This document shows positions 20,801 to 32,204 of a DNA stretch of 64,000 nucleotides, piece by piece. The notes beneath the pieces were generated by a model, which was not told where the DNA came from, made no database searches, and saw nothing but the letters and a program-made list of their open reading frames with translations. Made by a program: the position numbers and the translations under genes. The stretch comes from Blasia pusilla (taxonomy: Eukaryota > Marchantiophyta > Marchantiopsida > Blasiales): contig CM114274.1 in assembly GCA_050084515.1 (NCBI GenBank), positions 10,726,001 to 10,790,000 of the forward strand, read 5' to 3'. The first letter of the stretch is position 1. The number at the start of each line of letters is the position of its first letter.

Positions 20801-22440
20801 TTTTCATGGAAAGCATTCCGACATTGTCTAATGGGATATTCGCAAGGCTTTGCACTTCAAATTAACTATGAACCGAAATCTCTCCACGATATACCAGGAT
20901 AATGATTCCATTCACAAGGTTGAAGGACTGAATATGGACTAGACCATGCACAATGGCACCCAATGAATAGAAAAGCCTATCGCATGCCAACCTTGGAAAT
21001 GGAAAGAATTCGGACTCTGTTCGTGGAAAGCATTCCGACATTGTCTAATGGGATAATCGCAAGGCTTTGCACTTCAAATTAACTATTAACCGAAATCTCT
21101 CCACGACATACCAGGATAATGATTCCATTCATAAGGTTGAAGGAATGAATATGGACTAGACCATGCACAATGGCATCCAATGAATAGAAAAGCCCATCGC
21201 ATGCCAACCTTGAAAATGGAAAGCATTATAGCTCTGTCAAAACCAAGAGCGCCTCAATCGACCCTAAATTCGTGCGCTGCCAATTGTGCTTATGGAAGGC
21301 ATTCCGGACTTGCAATAAGTATTGGAGCCCGGGCTATCAACCTCGGGCCAAAAAAAACCTTCATGGGTTTATCACAGGAGGTACCTTATACACATGTGAA
21401 ATGATTGAACCCGTCTATGGGTAATACACATCGGTGGGGAGAAATGAACGTCTTCATACACACGTTTGTCTTGATCTGATGTTCACAAATGTATTGAACC
21501 CATTACTTCTAAATTTTCATGGAAATCATGCCGGGATTGTGTAATGGGATACTCGCAAGGCTTTGCACTTCAAATTAACTATGAACCAAAATCTCTCCAC
21601 GACATACCAGGATAATGATTCCATTTATAAGGTTGAAGGAATGAATATGGACTAGACCATGCACAATGGCACCCAATGAATAGAAAAGCCCATCGCATGC
21701 CAACCTTGAAAATGGAAAGCATTCTAGCTTTGTCAAAACCAAGAGCGCCTCAATCGACCCTAAATTCGTGCGCTGCCAATTGTGCTTATGGAAGGCATTC
21801 CGGACTCGCAGTTAGTATTGGAGCCCTGGCTGTCAACATCGGGCCAAAATCTTCGTGGGTTTATCACAGGAGGTATGTAATACACCTGCGCAATTCTATC
21901 TACTTACCCATCTAGTTACCTACCTGAATACAGTTTGTGCAATGACGAACATGTTCATAAAATGTACACAAACCTCACCTTCACGTTGAGACAGAAGGAG
22001 GAGATTCAACAATACATTTGAAGCCAATACGAAGCAATCCCACTCATGCCAAGAAGGAATAGGACCATGAACGGAACGAAGTTGGATCAGCAATACAGAG
22101 CCAACATGACCATGAACGAAGAAGTGGCATTTCGAATTTGACCGATGAACATGCATAGTAGAAAAGAAAACACCAATGGCTACATCTCTAAATAATATGC
22201 TAACGCGCGGAACATATTACACTTGGACGAGAATCGGATGAATAAAACAGTTGATCCAAATCCCCTTAAGGCACGCAAATTGACCCTAATTTCGTGCGCT
22301 GCCAAATGTGCTTATGGAAGGCATTCCAGACTCGCAGTAAGTATTGGAGCCGCGGATGTCAACATCGGGCCAAAATCTTCGTGGGTTCATCATAGGAGGT
22401 ACCTAATACACCTGCGCAATGATTGAACCCTTCCTCTTGT
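20800..22440 (+). repeat. Tandem array of a roughly 0.5-kb unit with shorter nested copies
   Basis: The segment TGGAAAGCATTCCGACATTG starts at about 20808 and 21025, with a diverged copy at 21519. The segment ATGAATAGAAAAGCCCATCG occurs at 21180 and 21676, 496 bases apart. The words TCGTGCGCTGCCAA then TGTGCTTATGGAAGG recur near 21271, 21767 and 22292. The frames of 74-79 residues here are repeats of the unit and not proteins. The array grew by local duplication with later loss. Confidence 0.85.
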
Positions 22441-24730
22441 TCTCATGTTCATAAAATGTACATAAACCTCTCCTTCACGGACGGACAAAGGAGATTCAAC
22501 AATGTTCGTATTGAAGCCGATACGAACAATCCCACTCGAGCCAATAAGGAGTAGGACCACGAACGAAGCAGGATCATCAATACAGAGCCAACAGGAGCAT
22601 GAACGAAGAAGCCAAAACGTTCAGAAATCAGCGCCTGTTGAAAAAGCAAATACGGAGCAGGTTGAGGCAACATGACCACGAATGAATTGCAAACAAGCTC
22701 CCTCAGGCCTCAACGAACGAATTGCATACAAAATCCCTCAAGGCAGGCGGGGTCACTACCTCTCCAATGCGCCAGCAATACGAACAAAGCGGGGTCACTA
22801 CCTCTCCTCACATGGTTTCCAGCGTGGAAGGCTGGAATGAGATTTGCCCAGAGTCTTGCTGCTGATTTATAGCGTACTACATTTGAATTTCGAATCTGTC
22901 ACGGTGCGATGGCATGCACTCTCCATCCGCATGCCATTTACATGCGTATGAGACCTTGCCATCCCACATAAGAACGGATATCCATCTTCGGATATCTGGT
23001 GCCGACCTTGAATAGTGCCGCCGCCGGAAAGTTTTACCACGGGCATTACTAGAGACGATCCCGATTCCGAGCAGGCAATGCGGGTGAAAGGACCCGTCAC
23101 TCGGACACGGCCCACGAGGCAGCAATAACACCTCTGATCTCTCGGACTATCGTGAGGCCTGTAGGACGTATGTGGGACGTTCTTCGAAAAGCAGTTCGAT
23201 GGCATGGTCCTCTTCGCATGCTCGGATGCATGCATGGCTCCGGGGAGTTTTTCCGTGACATCTGGTACATTTCCGGTCTCTACAAAACCGAGCGGGGATT
23301 TTTGAAGATTTTGTCATTCCAACCGACTAGACAGATACGAATACAAAAGATACCCTTTCTGAACCCTCGGTTTTTGGCCGGTAAGTGACAAATTGATTCG
23401 GAAATTCTCAAATTCTTCCAGCCAGCTCAACACATAACCGTGGTTCTCCCCGGACATTGGGGCCGGCACTTTCATTCGAAGCTTTCATTCCCACAATGCC
23501 AGCCGGCGAAGGGTCCGAGAGTTTTCTTGTGTTTTTTTAATTCCATTTTGACACAAAGCCATAGCCATAGCCCATATTGGGAAGGGGCTACTTAGGAGGG
23601 GATTGGGGCAGCCGCTGAAAAATGTTTTAAAAAACAATCAAATACAAAAGCCCTATGCATAACACCTGAAATAGTGCGGTTCATGTAGTATCGGTGTGAG
23701 GCATAAGTTTGTGCCATTTTTATTGCAGTGGAAACTCAAGTGCCCTTCTTTGCCTTGGGAGAGTTATGGCTTTTGCGAAGAATCCCTCTACTCTTTTCCA
23801 CAATCGTTTCCCTCAACAAAAATGAGAATTCAATATTCGGGTATTTTTAACAATAGGGCATGTCACGGAAGCCAACCGTTGAGAAGATGGATATCGAAAC
23901 TTTGGCTTTGTAGGAAAGGGAGCCTTGGTAGGAGCTCACATGGGTAGGAACCTGGAGCAACATGCCCCAATAGATTGCAAATAAAAGACTCGTGCTTTTG
24001 ATCCAAGGTGTTGGAAGCAATGGGATGGGTTTGATGTTGGATGGTGGAAAGGATGTTGTCGTGCAATTTGAAACGTCGGCTTCCTAACTTTAGGAGAGTA
24101 GAGCTAATAAGCTTAATTTCAAGTTGAATGCATGCTTGTTGATTTTGGTATAGCAGGCAGAAATTTCTTATTTAATCTTAAAGCTCTCACCTAGGGTCCA
24201 ACCTTCATACTCACAATTGGAAGACAATCAAACCCAACCTTCAGCTTCTTGCTTGCCTTCCATTTTTATTGTCTTGCTAATCGATTTCTCTCTCGTTGAG
24301 TTGAATCAATTCAATGAGGCAAAGACAATTAGTGAGAGCGGAATCAGTTAGAGGAGCACCTACATTTTTTGATGGGTTATCCTCCAAAGCTTCATTTTAC
24401 ATTGTGGACAAGATTCACTGCTACATTTGCAACTTATAGATTCCATTGAGAGAAGGTTGTAGCAATAGACGAGTCTCATATTTCATATCCACCACTTTAA
24501 AATATTGTTCGAAGTGAACTTCCACGCAATAGTGGCCAAGCTATTTTAGTGCTTAAGAGTCAATGGAGAGAGAGAGAGTCTTTACAACCCTTACAAGTAG
24601 TCGATTATGAGTGCAGAGGGTGCAAAATGCAAGTTATTCTGTAGACTTCTTAACCGTTAGATGTGAACTTCTCAACCATCAATGTGAATAATCCATAATA
24701 AAAACATCTCATTTCTTTACTCCCAATTCC
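22441..24730. other. Intergenic DNA, no gene recognised
   Basis: Frames at 22867-23235 (minus) and 23152-23388 (plus) have no motifs. CpG-richer sequence lies at 22870-23260, including ctgatctctcggactatcg (about 23133-23151). A near copy (ctgatctctcggaatatcg) is at 48668-48686, perhaps a shared small repeat. Confidence 0.35.
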
Positions 24731-24734
24731 CTAG

Positions 24735-25025
24735 AACTTCTGTTCTTCCTTCTTCACGTTGTGTTACGTGTTATTGCCCTCCAAACACGATTTTATCCCG
24801 CCTTGTTAGTCTCCCGTTAACGTTGTGTTAGTGTTAAAAGAACACGGGTAGCTTATGTTCTTCCTTCTCCACGCAGTAACATTCCTTCTCCACGCCATGT
24901 TACCTATTACTGCCCTCTAAACACGAGTTTCTCTTGTCGTGTCACGGAGCTTTTGTTCTTGCTTCTCCACATCGTGTTACTTGTCACTACTCTCCAAACA
25001 CGAGTTTCTCCCATCGTGTTAAAAA
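24735..25025 (+). repeat. Imperfect tandem repeat, about three units
   Basis: Units of roughly 100 bases share words such as cttctccac, gtgttac, tgccctccaaacacga and tttctc. Copies begin near 24745, 24865 and 24960. No coding role. Confidence 0.65.
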
Positions 25026-25029
25026 AACC

Positions 25030-27420
25030 CTAAACGAGGGCCGCATACTGGTTTCAACTCCAAATTATATGGATATATGTGTAAAGGGATTGGTGGTAAG
25101 AGAAACTTGTGATCTACATATTCTAGAGAGAAGTAATAAGAGACATCAAACGTGTACTAAGTTCACTAGAGTTTCCAATCCTACAACATCAAAGTCCGTA
25201 AGCACACCCAAGAAAGATAGATTAAAAATAGGCAAAGGCAAAACTATGACATAATATTAGCCTATGTACTTGGAATATTTAGAGCATTCTGAGTCAATGT
25301 TTGAGGGTGATGAGAAGTCCAAAGTTGATGATAAGCAGCAATTGAAGTAATCATCGTGCCTTTACTCTTCTTGAACGTTAATCTCTCAAGTATTGTGGAA
25401 GTGTACATTCAGTAGGTCAAGCTCTCCTTATTGATTTGCACCTAAACACACGTACGTTAGCCACTTTTTGGATCAACCAGTTTCACATCTCCCTAGTCCT
25501 GGACTCAAGCTATCCTTTAAGCTCAACAAATCTAAGCAAGTCACATACCATCCAAATCCCTCACTCCCAAAACATAGCAAGTCCTTCAAGACTTGGGACA
25601 GACTTCCTTGATTGTCCAAGAACCTAAAATAGCGTTAGTGCACTTGGCGATCCCAACTTCTTGATGGATCTTGAATGAATCTCTTGTCGGGCCCGATATT
25701 TGAGTCACGGGTTCAAGGTTGACGTCCATAGTTAATCCCCTTGAACCTGGTTTGGTATTTGCATCCCAAAGCCAACTTCTCGACCCATCCTATACCCTTG
25801 GTTCACCCCTACGGTTCACCAAGATAGGGTTTGAGTCCTAAACTCCCTTGGAGACCCTTCCCCTTATCTAAAGCTCTAGAGATCTCCACTCCTTCCTAAT
25901 GCTTTTGGAAAGTCCTCTTGGGTTGTTGCTTGTAGCCCTAAACCCAACGATCATTTTGACAATTTAGGAGTGGTTTCTCAATCTTTGATCATGTGTTCTT
26001 CTAGATCTTTAGTGCATTGGAATCTTCTTTTTCTAAACCTTGCAACACTTCCTTATTCATTCCAAATGCATTTGGGGTCTAGCCATTATGACCTCAAATG
26101 CGGAGAAATCCCCAATGCTTAGTCAAGTTAAAAGTCCCTTGGCACCCGACTCTTGTGGACTTGAGCTTCCCTCAAGTCCTGCTTGGTGTTTGGTCTTGCT
26201 CTATTTTTTTTTCCTACTAGGTCACAACCATTAGCACTTAAGATGCCCAACAAGGCTCGCGTCTTGCTTATAACTCATGCCTCACTCTAGAGACTCCTAC
26301 GCCCTTCCATCCTAGTGTGATCCCACTATAGTTCTGATGTTCCACATCGTCGCACGTTTGGCTATGAGAGTCATGAAAAAAAACTCTAATTTGGTCTTAT
26401 GATTGTTCATTTGCATGCAAGAGAATTTGTTCTCACTAGAGGCCCTATTTTATATAAAAAATTTGATAGGTATATGGAACTTTAATTTGATGTTTGTAAG
26501 AGAGTATTTCTAATCATGCAAGGAACATATGGGGGCTTAACTCCACCATTAATGGATGTTGGACTAACATTGGAGCAAAAATTTGGATTGAGAGTGTCGC
26601 CTTTCTTTGAATGAGTGCTCGTTTGGTAGTTGACCGAATATCCATTCTCCAACTATTATCTTTTCTAGTTCCAATATTTTTGAATGCATTTCTAGCAGCA
26701 TTAGAAATTTCATATATAATGGTGATTTAATGTAGGGCTTTCAACCTACAAATTTCAAGGATAGACTAGAGAAGATCCCAATCATTGCTACTCCTCAATA
26801 ATCTCATGATTTCCTTATTAAGGGGAACACAAAAAAGTAAAAGGTCCCACATTTTCGGAAATCAAATCTAATTTCATTAGATATGAATCAAAATTTTCCC
26901 CTCCTACTCTAGAGTTCAAACACTAGAAGGAATCTAAAGAATCAACAATAAGATACTCTTATATCAAAGAAGAAACAATCTTATGAGATGCAAACTCCAA
27001 TAGAAAATGTTCCACTTCTTCTCCACCGAAGGCCTTGGAGGACTCACATCCCTACCACACTACCACTCAACTAGAAGGTTCTAGATTCTATACAGACATT
27101 GGTTGTTGCTTTCCAAGAGAGCGGTATAGAGAAAGGTGTTGCATATATAGTAGAGACATATGAAAATGATACGAGTCGGATAAGAAGCAATTAGAAAATG
27201 AGGTGGACGTAAGGATCCAAGTTGTAATTGATATTTTTTGATGTAAGCAAAATAGTGTAGTGTTGCACTACTCTCAGTCCATTAGTGTTGTCACAGTGTT
27301 GCACTCTGCACATAGTGAATTAGATGCCTTGTATTCCAATAGAAATGTGGATCTATTTACAAACCTAATGGAAGTAATACTATTTCCTTCATGTACTTGA
27401 AGGTTCCAATTCTAAGTATA
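25030..27420. other. Gene-free AT-rich DNA
   Basis: Many in-frame stops in all frames. The stretch 26380-27130 has a faint coding look but no identifiable motif, and may be an old gag or pol remnant. No RNA gene seen. Confidence 0.35.
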
Positions 27421-28120
27421 CTCAAATCAAGTATGAACTCTATGAACTTAGAGTTCATACTCAAACATTATCTTTAATTGATCCCTAAAAGTGTAAAATT
27501 TGGATTAACATTAAGTATTCATTTAAAGTTCATATGTATATAATATACTCTAACTCATGTATGAATTCTACTTATGAACTTAAAGGGTTCATAGTATAAA
27601 ATTTTAGCTCAAAGTTCATATTGATATGTATTATATTCACATAAAACTATGTGAATAATTTGCACCAAGAGTGAGATTCAAAGTTCACAATTGCAAGTAT
27701 AATCAAATTTACTCAATATGAACTCATGTTGTGAGTATGCAATTGGTTTCATATTGAGTATGAACTTGGTGAAATCTTAGGGTTTATAGTATAAGCTCTA
27801 TGTAGTTAAAGTGCATAGTTTGAGTATGTGATTTGAGTATTCAACTATCGATTCTCACTATAAACTCAAATTTACCATGAGTGCATACTCCATATGAGAT
27901 CTTGAAGTGAATTTGAGTATGAGAATTACTTAACAAATTCATTTTGAGTTTGATCTCAAACTCTTTATCATACTCAATATATGCTTTACTTAGCATGAAC
28001 ATTATAGTATATTGGTATTATACATGTAAACTCTAACTAACTATAGTATGAAGTAGTAGTATCAACTCTGATTTGATCAAAGTACTAAGTGTTAAGACTA
28101 ATGTGTGAGAAAACAGAAAG
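27421..28120. repeat. AT-rich stretch rich in GTATGAACTC/GAGTTCATAC words
   Basis: The words AGTATGAACTC and GAGTTCATACT occur many times in both orientations. At 27430-27461 a 13-base perfect inverted repeat (AGTATGAACTCTA / TAGAGTTCATACT) flanks a 6-base loop. It looks like simple-sequence-like expansion with inverted copies. Confidence 0.6.
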
Positions 28121-28166
28121 TGACGAAATCACTGAAATCTTTACAAAACTTAGAGATACTCCCGCG

Positions 28167-28197
28167 TTGCATCAGGGTGCCCCGCACCCTGATGCAA
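28167..28197. repeat. Perfect 14-bp inverted repeat with a 3-base loop
   Basis: Arms TTGCATCAGGGTGC and GCACCCTGATGCAA flank CCC. It is GC-rich within AT-rich DNA. It could be the centre of a small foldback element or a chance hairpin; no bacterial-type terminator role applies here. Confidence 0.8.
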
Positions 28198-28199
28198 TA

Positions 28200-29580
28200 T
28201 AGGGTTAGATAAACCTAGTAACGCTACTCCTAAAACCACCTACGTCATATTACTATAACTCCTTCGACGTCTAAGTCGGAACCACCAATCTAGGCTTCTC
28301 CTCATACAAGGGGGCCGATCAGATTAATGATGCTCAGAGGAGTGGATGTTGAGAATCCAACATAATGCCTTACTCCTTGGGTTACTACTCAAAGTGTATA
28401 CTCATTCTTACAATAACTACTATGAGTGAGTAATTACTCTAATCAGACTCTAAGTGCCAAATAAGTTCTTACTCTATGCAAATGAGAGTAAATTCTCCTT
28501 ACTATTAGTATTTTGAATTGCAATATGATAAGAGTTCTTTAGTATAGAGCTAAAGTTAATAAATTAAGAAGTTACTCTTTGGATAACTTCAAAGTACTTT
28601 ATAATCTAATCTTATTAATCTCTCAAAGTAGAGAGCAAAGGAAAATTGGGAATTTGATGTTTGGCATTCTGATCTAAACAAAGTACCAAGTGTTGAGAGT
28701 GCATACTCTTGTAGTAACAAATCTAGAAGATTGTATGATGTAACCTCTGAAGCACCTCCAATAAAGAAAAAAGTAACTTCAGAGTTATAACAATAACTCA
28801 ATCATCACTCCCAAGAACAAAGTTCTTATAATGATGAAATGAACTAGGAATGAGAGTTTTTGTGTAGTCTGAAGAGGGGATAGTAGTAAGTGGAGAACTT
28901 CTCTTGTGTGTAGTGATTTGAACTTAATGTAGTTCTATTTTATTTTCTACATTATAGTATAATCCTAAAATACCTTGTGATACAATTGTTTTAAGGAACT
29001 ATCTAGGTAAGATTGCATCTCAAACCACATGTTAACATTAGAGAAAACATAATTTTTGCCCATGAAAGTTGCATGTTATACAATCACTCATGCAAGAATG
29101 AGAATTGTGTGGGCAAGTACATAAATATGAGTTGAATGGAAATTTCCAATCATGATTACATTCTATTTATGTTATTCTCTTTGTGATTATAAAAAGTAGA
29201 TGTTAGTTTTTAGAAGAATATGTCTTCAAGTAACACTCCTAGTTTGTTCTTCCTATTGTACCACCCTATGATTATTGAAGACAAAATACCCCTCAATAAG
29301 GCATTGAATTCAAGGCATGTTTACATGACTTAATGGTGTCATTGAATGTCTCGTTGTCTTGCAACATTAAGAGTTTTGGAGTCTTAGTAGTTGAAGATGT
29401 TCCTCAAGGCCTTCCCTAACTATATCCTAGTTATCCTCCTTCCATATACCATTTTGGTTAATTAGAAAGTTATGGATCATCATACATCTAGTAATCCACT
29501 TGACTATTTGAATTCATAGTTTAGTTTACGTTCTTTAATTGAACCCTAATCTCACAAAGGGAGTGGTAACAAGACTTCAA
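28200..29580. other. Gene-free AT-rich DNA
   Basis: Only short random frames (for example 28589-28801 minus). Nothing recognisable. Confidence 0.4.
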
Positions 29581-29584
29581 CATG

Positions 29585-30060
29585 TGGGTCATGTGCGAGC
29601 CCCCAACTTGCCCGAGCCCGGCATGCGGGCCTTGCACGGGCCTGAGTCCATCCTATGGGCCTAGTTTGGGGTCACGCAACGGGTGCGGGCTCCGTCAACC
29701 TAGGTCTACCCGGCAGGCTTCGGGCGTGGGCCAGGCATGTTGGTCGACATGTACAAACTTACCCGTTTATGGGCAACATCCCCATAGGAATAGAAATGGT
29801 TGCACAAAAATGGATAAGTCCGTACCTAGGATAGACTTGTGTGTCCATATGTTGTCCATGTTCGGACATGGATTGCAAGGGGTGGGGCCCACACTTATAG
29901 CTCATGGTGGAAGGCAGGGCATGGGTGGGTGGGTGGGGCAATAAGGGGGAGAGAGCACTAAAACAAATAATGGTTTTTATGACTGGCTCATATGACTTTT
30001 CATAGTCATATATATACGTAAATGATTGGCAATGACTGATGACTCGTGGAGTCATAAAAG
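29585..30060. repeat. GC-rich head of a non-autonomous repeat
   Basis: Rich in CGGGC words at 29600-29740, then paired words gtgtccat/gtccatgttcggacatgg, then ggtggggcccacac, then aataatggtttttatgactgg. The same order in weaker form is seen at 840-1060, and the middle part at 56560-56710. Frames across it are composition artefacts. Confidence 0.45.
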
Positions 30061-30229
30061 CCTAGTAATGTACCATGCCATGACTAAAGTCCTTTTGGGA
30101 TGACTTATATATTCATTATGTAATACGACTAACATGTCAACAAGCCTTGCCACATATGAAAACATCCAGTTATATATTACGATTGCCATGTCAACCTACG
30201 GCATGGTGGTTCCTTGAATTGAACAAGAT

Positions 30230-30750
30230 AATTGGTGATACGTGGTCCCAAATTTATATCACTGAGTCATATTCATCACCCAATTTATCTAGATGATTGA
30301 GTTGTGAAGTATGATTGAGTCATATTTATCATTGTGATTTAGTTAAATGACTGCATATGATTGAGTCATAACATACGTTCGAATCATATTGGTCAATTTC
30401 AATTTTGAAAATGACTTGATATAATTGAGTCATAGGATTCTATTGAGTCACATTAATCATCTTGATTTGTCTAAATGACTTGAAATGATTAAGTCATAAG
30501 TTTCTATCGAATCATTTTGATCAATTTGGTTTGTATAAATGACTTAATGTGGATAAGTCATAAGATATGATTGAGTCATATTGATAAGTTTGGTATGTTA
30601 AAATGATTTACATGAGTCATAAAATCTGACCAAATTATATTGATGAATTTGGCATGTTTAAATGATTGCGCATACATGAATCATGAAATATAAACGAGTC
30701 ATTTAAATTGAATTTGGTCTATTTAAATGACTAGAGTTGGTCTTAAATGA
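30230..30750 (+). repeat. Minisatellite of about eight 60-65-base units with TGAGTCAT
   Basis: Each unit carries (A)TTGAGTCATA or a one-base variant and usually ends with AATGAC(T). Unit length is about 60-65 bases, with many substitutions. TGAGTCA is the AP-1/GCN4-type bZIP core; whether that matters is unknown. Confidence 0.75.
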
Positions 30751-30759
30751 CTCTTCCCC

Positions 30760-31414
30760 CAACTCAATTTACTACTAAATGTAATCGCTCCAACTGCTAC
30801 TCCTAATGTTGCTGCTATGACAGTACGACCATGTCCAATAGTCATGGAGGAGACAGAGGAGCTCAACCTAACACTTTAATCCCAACTCTACTTTTTAGCT
30901 CCTCGACTACTGCTGTACCGATTTAGGATCTGAGAAAATACCTGAACTTATCAGCAGCAGAGTCTGCAAACAAAAGTGTGCAGACAACCAACAAATAGAA
31001 GCCTCCCACTTTAGTTTTCTAGCACAATGCAAATCTCGACTTCACAAGCAAAATTGTACCAACGTGATACGGCTGATGCCCACAATAGTCTTGAAATCCT
31101 CCTCCATGGCGCATATCACGTACTTCAAGAAGTTGAACTTCGGGTCTGCCATATGATTATGTAGGTTGCACCAATATGTACGGATCTTCAATATCACCTC
31201 AATCAATCACAAAGATGGAAAAATGACGCAACGCTCTACAGACACAAGAAACGTCTTACAACATGATTAAGGCAGATCAGACAAGAAGCAAAGCGATGTT
31301 GATCTCAGCGTCGTATGCGCCATAAGAACGCCACAAGAAATTGAACACTATTTTCAGGATTGCAAACAATCTTGCAATTGTAGTCTCGGATTAAGACGAG
31401 AGCATCAAAATTCA
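30760..31414. other. Flank of element 2, no gene recognised
   Basis: No strong frame. The minus-strand frame 31520-31305 starts inside the element 2 repeat and continues into the flank, so it is chimeric. Confidence 0.35.
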
Positions 31415-31418
31415 ACTT
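31415..31418. repeat. Target-site duplication ACTT, left copy (element 2)
   Basis: ACTT precedes TGTCGTGCG at 31419. The partner ACTT is at 37452-37455, directly after ...GGATATGACA. The element ends are TGTC...GACA. Confidence 0.8.
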
Positions 31419-32036
31419 TGTCGTGCGCATACATATCGCTACACAACATACATCGCTGGTCACATCTACACCACACAACACCGATCTTCCCCACACACGG
31501 GTCGATCCATATATGTACAAAAATCAACTCATACGTATACATAGAGATCACACAACAAAAATATAGATTAGTAAAAACGGCACACCCGGCCTAAAACTCC
31601 ACTGCTCAATCTACATCGGCATATCGAGCCTCGTCCACCCTGTGCTGTCAATGAATCCGGACGCTAGCATCCTAGTCCTATCTCACACACATACAAGAGA
31701 GGTGCTCCAACGGCCCAACATGAGAAAGATGGCTTAGGAAAGCTATCTTCCTCTCTTATATAGGGTTGAGAAGAGCCAAAAGGCTCTTCCCCTGAAAATA
31801 GTCCTCCCCTTGGTAACCTTCGTGCACAGGTTACCAGGGGCGGATGACCTGGTCAAGAAGTCATCCGGCTGTGAAAGACCTCAACATGAAAGTTGTCAGA
31901 AACAATGTTCCTTACAAAATGGACATATCCTCAACCTCATCCGACACAATGGGACAAAGTTACACTCAAGATAGTCCGCTGGCTCCTACGCCCTATCCAC
32001 GATAGATCTCTGCCTATCGGCTACCCAGATGTGACA
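31419..32036 (-). repeat. Element 2 right terminal repeat, X then A (618 bp)
   Basis: On the minus strand it begins TGTCACATCTGGG at 32036 and ends GCGCACGACA at 31419, next to the ACTT duplication. A TATA box (accctatataag, core 31763-31755) lies in the middle. The last 138 bases (31556-31419) are module A, repeated upstream of this unit at 32176-32039. Confidence 0.8.
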
Positions 32037-32038
32037 GC

Positions 32039-32176
32039 TTTCGTGCGCATACATATCGCTACACAACATACATCGCTGGTCACATCTACACCACACAACA
32101 TCGATCTTCCCCATACATGGGTTGATCCACACATGTACAAAAATCAACTCATACATATACATGGAGATCACACAAC
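32039..32176 (-). repeat. Element 2 inner copy of module A
   Basis: About 138 bases starting GTTGTGTGATCTCC directly after the polypurine tract (aggggggcg, 32185-32177) and ending gcgcacgaaagc before X. It is a near-identical direct repeat of 31419-31556, offset 620 bases. This gives the order tract-A-X-A at the right end. Confidence 0.85.
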
Positions 32177-32204
32177 CGCCCCCCTAGCTGGCAGTTGGAT
32201 CCCC

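Noticed and set aside
22867-23235. A 122-codon minus-strand frame as a gene
   Set aside because: No motif, no splice structure, and overlapping frames of similar length in the same CpG-rich segment.
31419-32176. Reading the right end of element 2 simply as two tandem LTRs from different elements
   Set aside because: Only module A is repeated, the outer ends carry matching ACTT duplications, and element 1 shows the same arrangement at an unrelated site. It stays as the fallback explanation.
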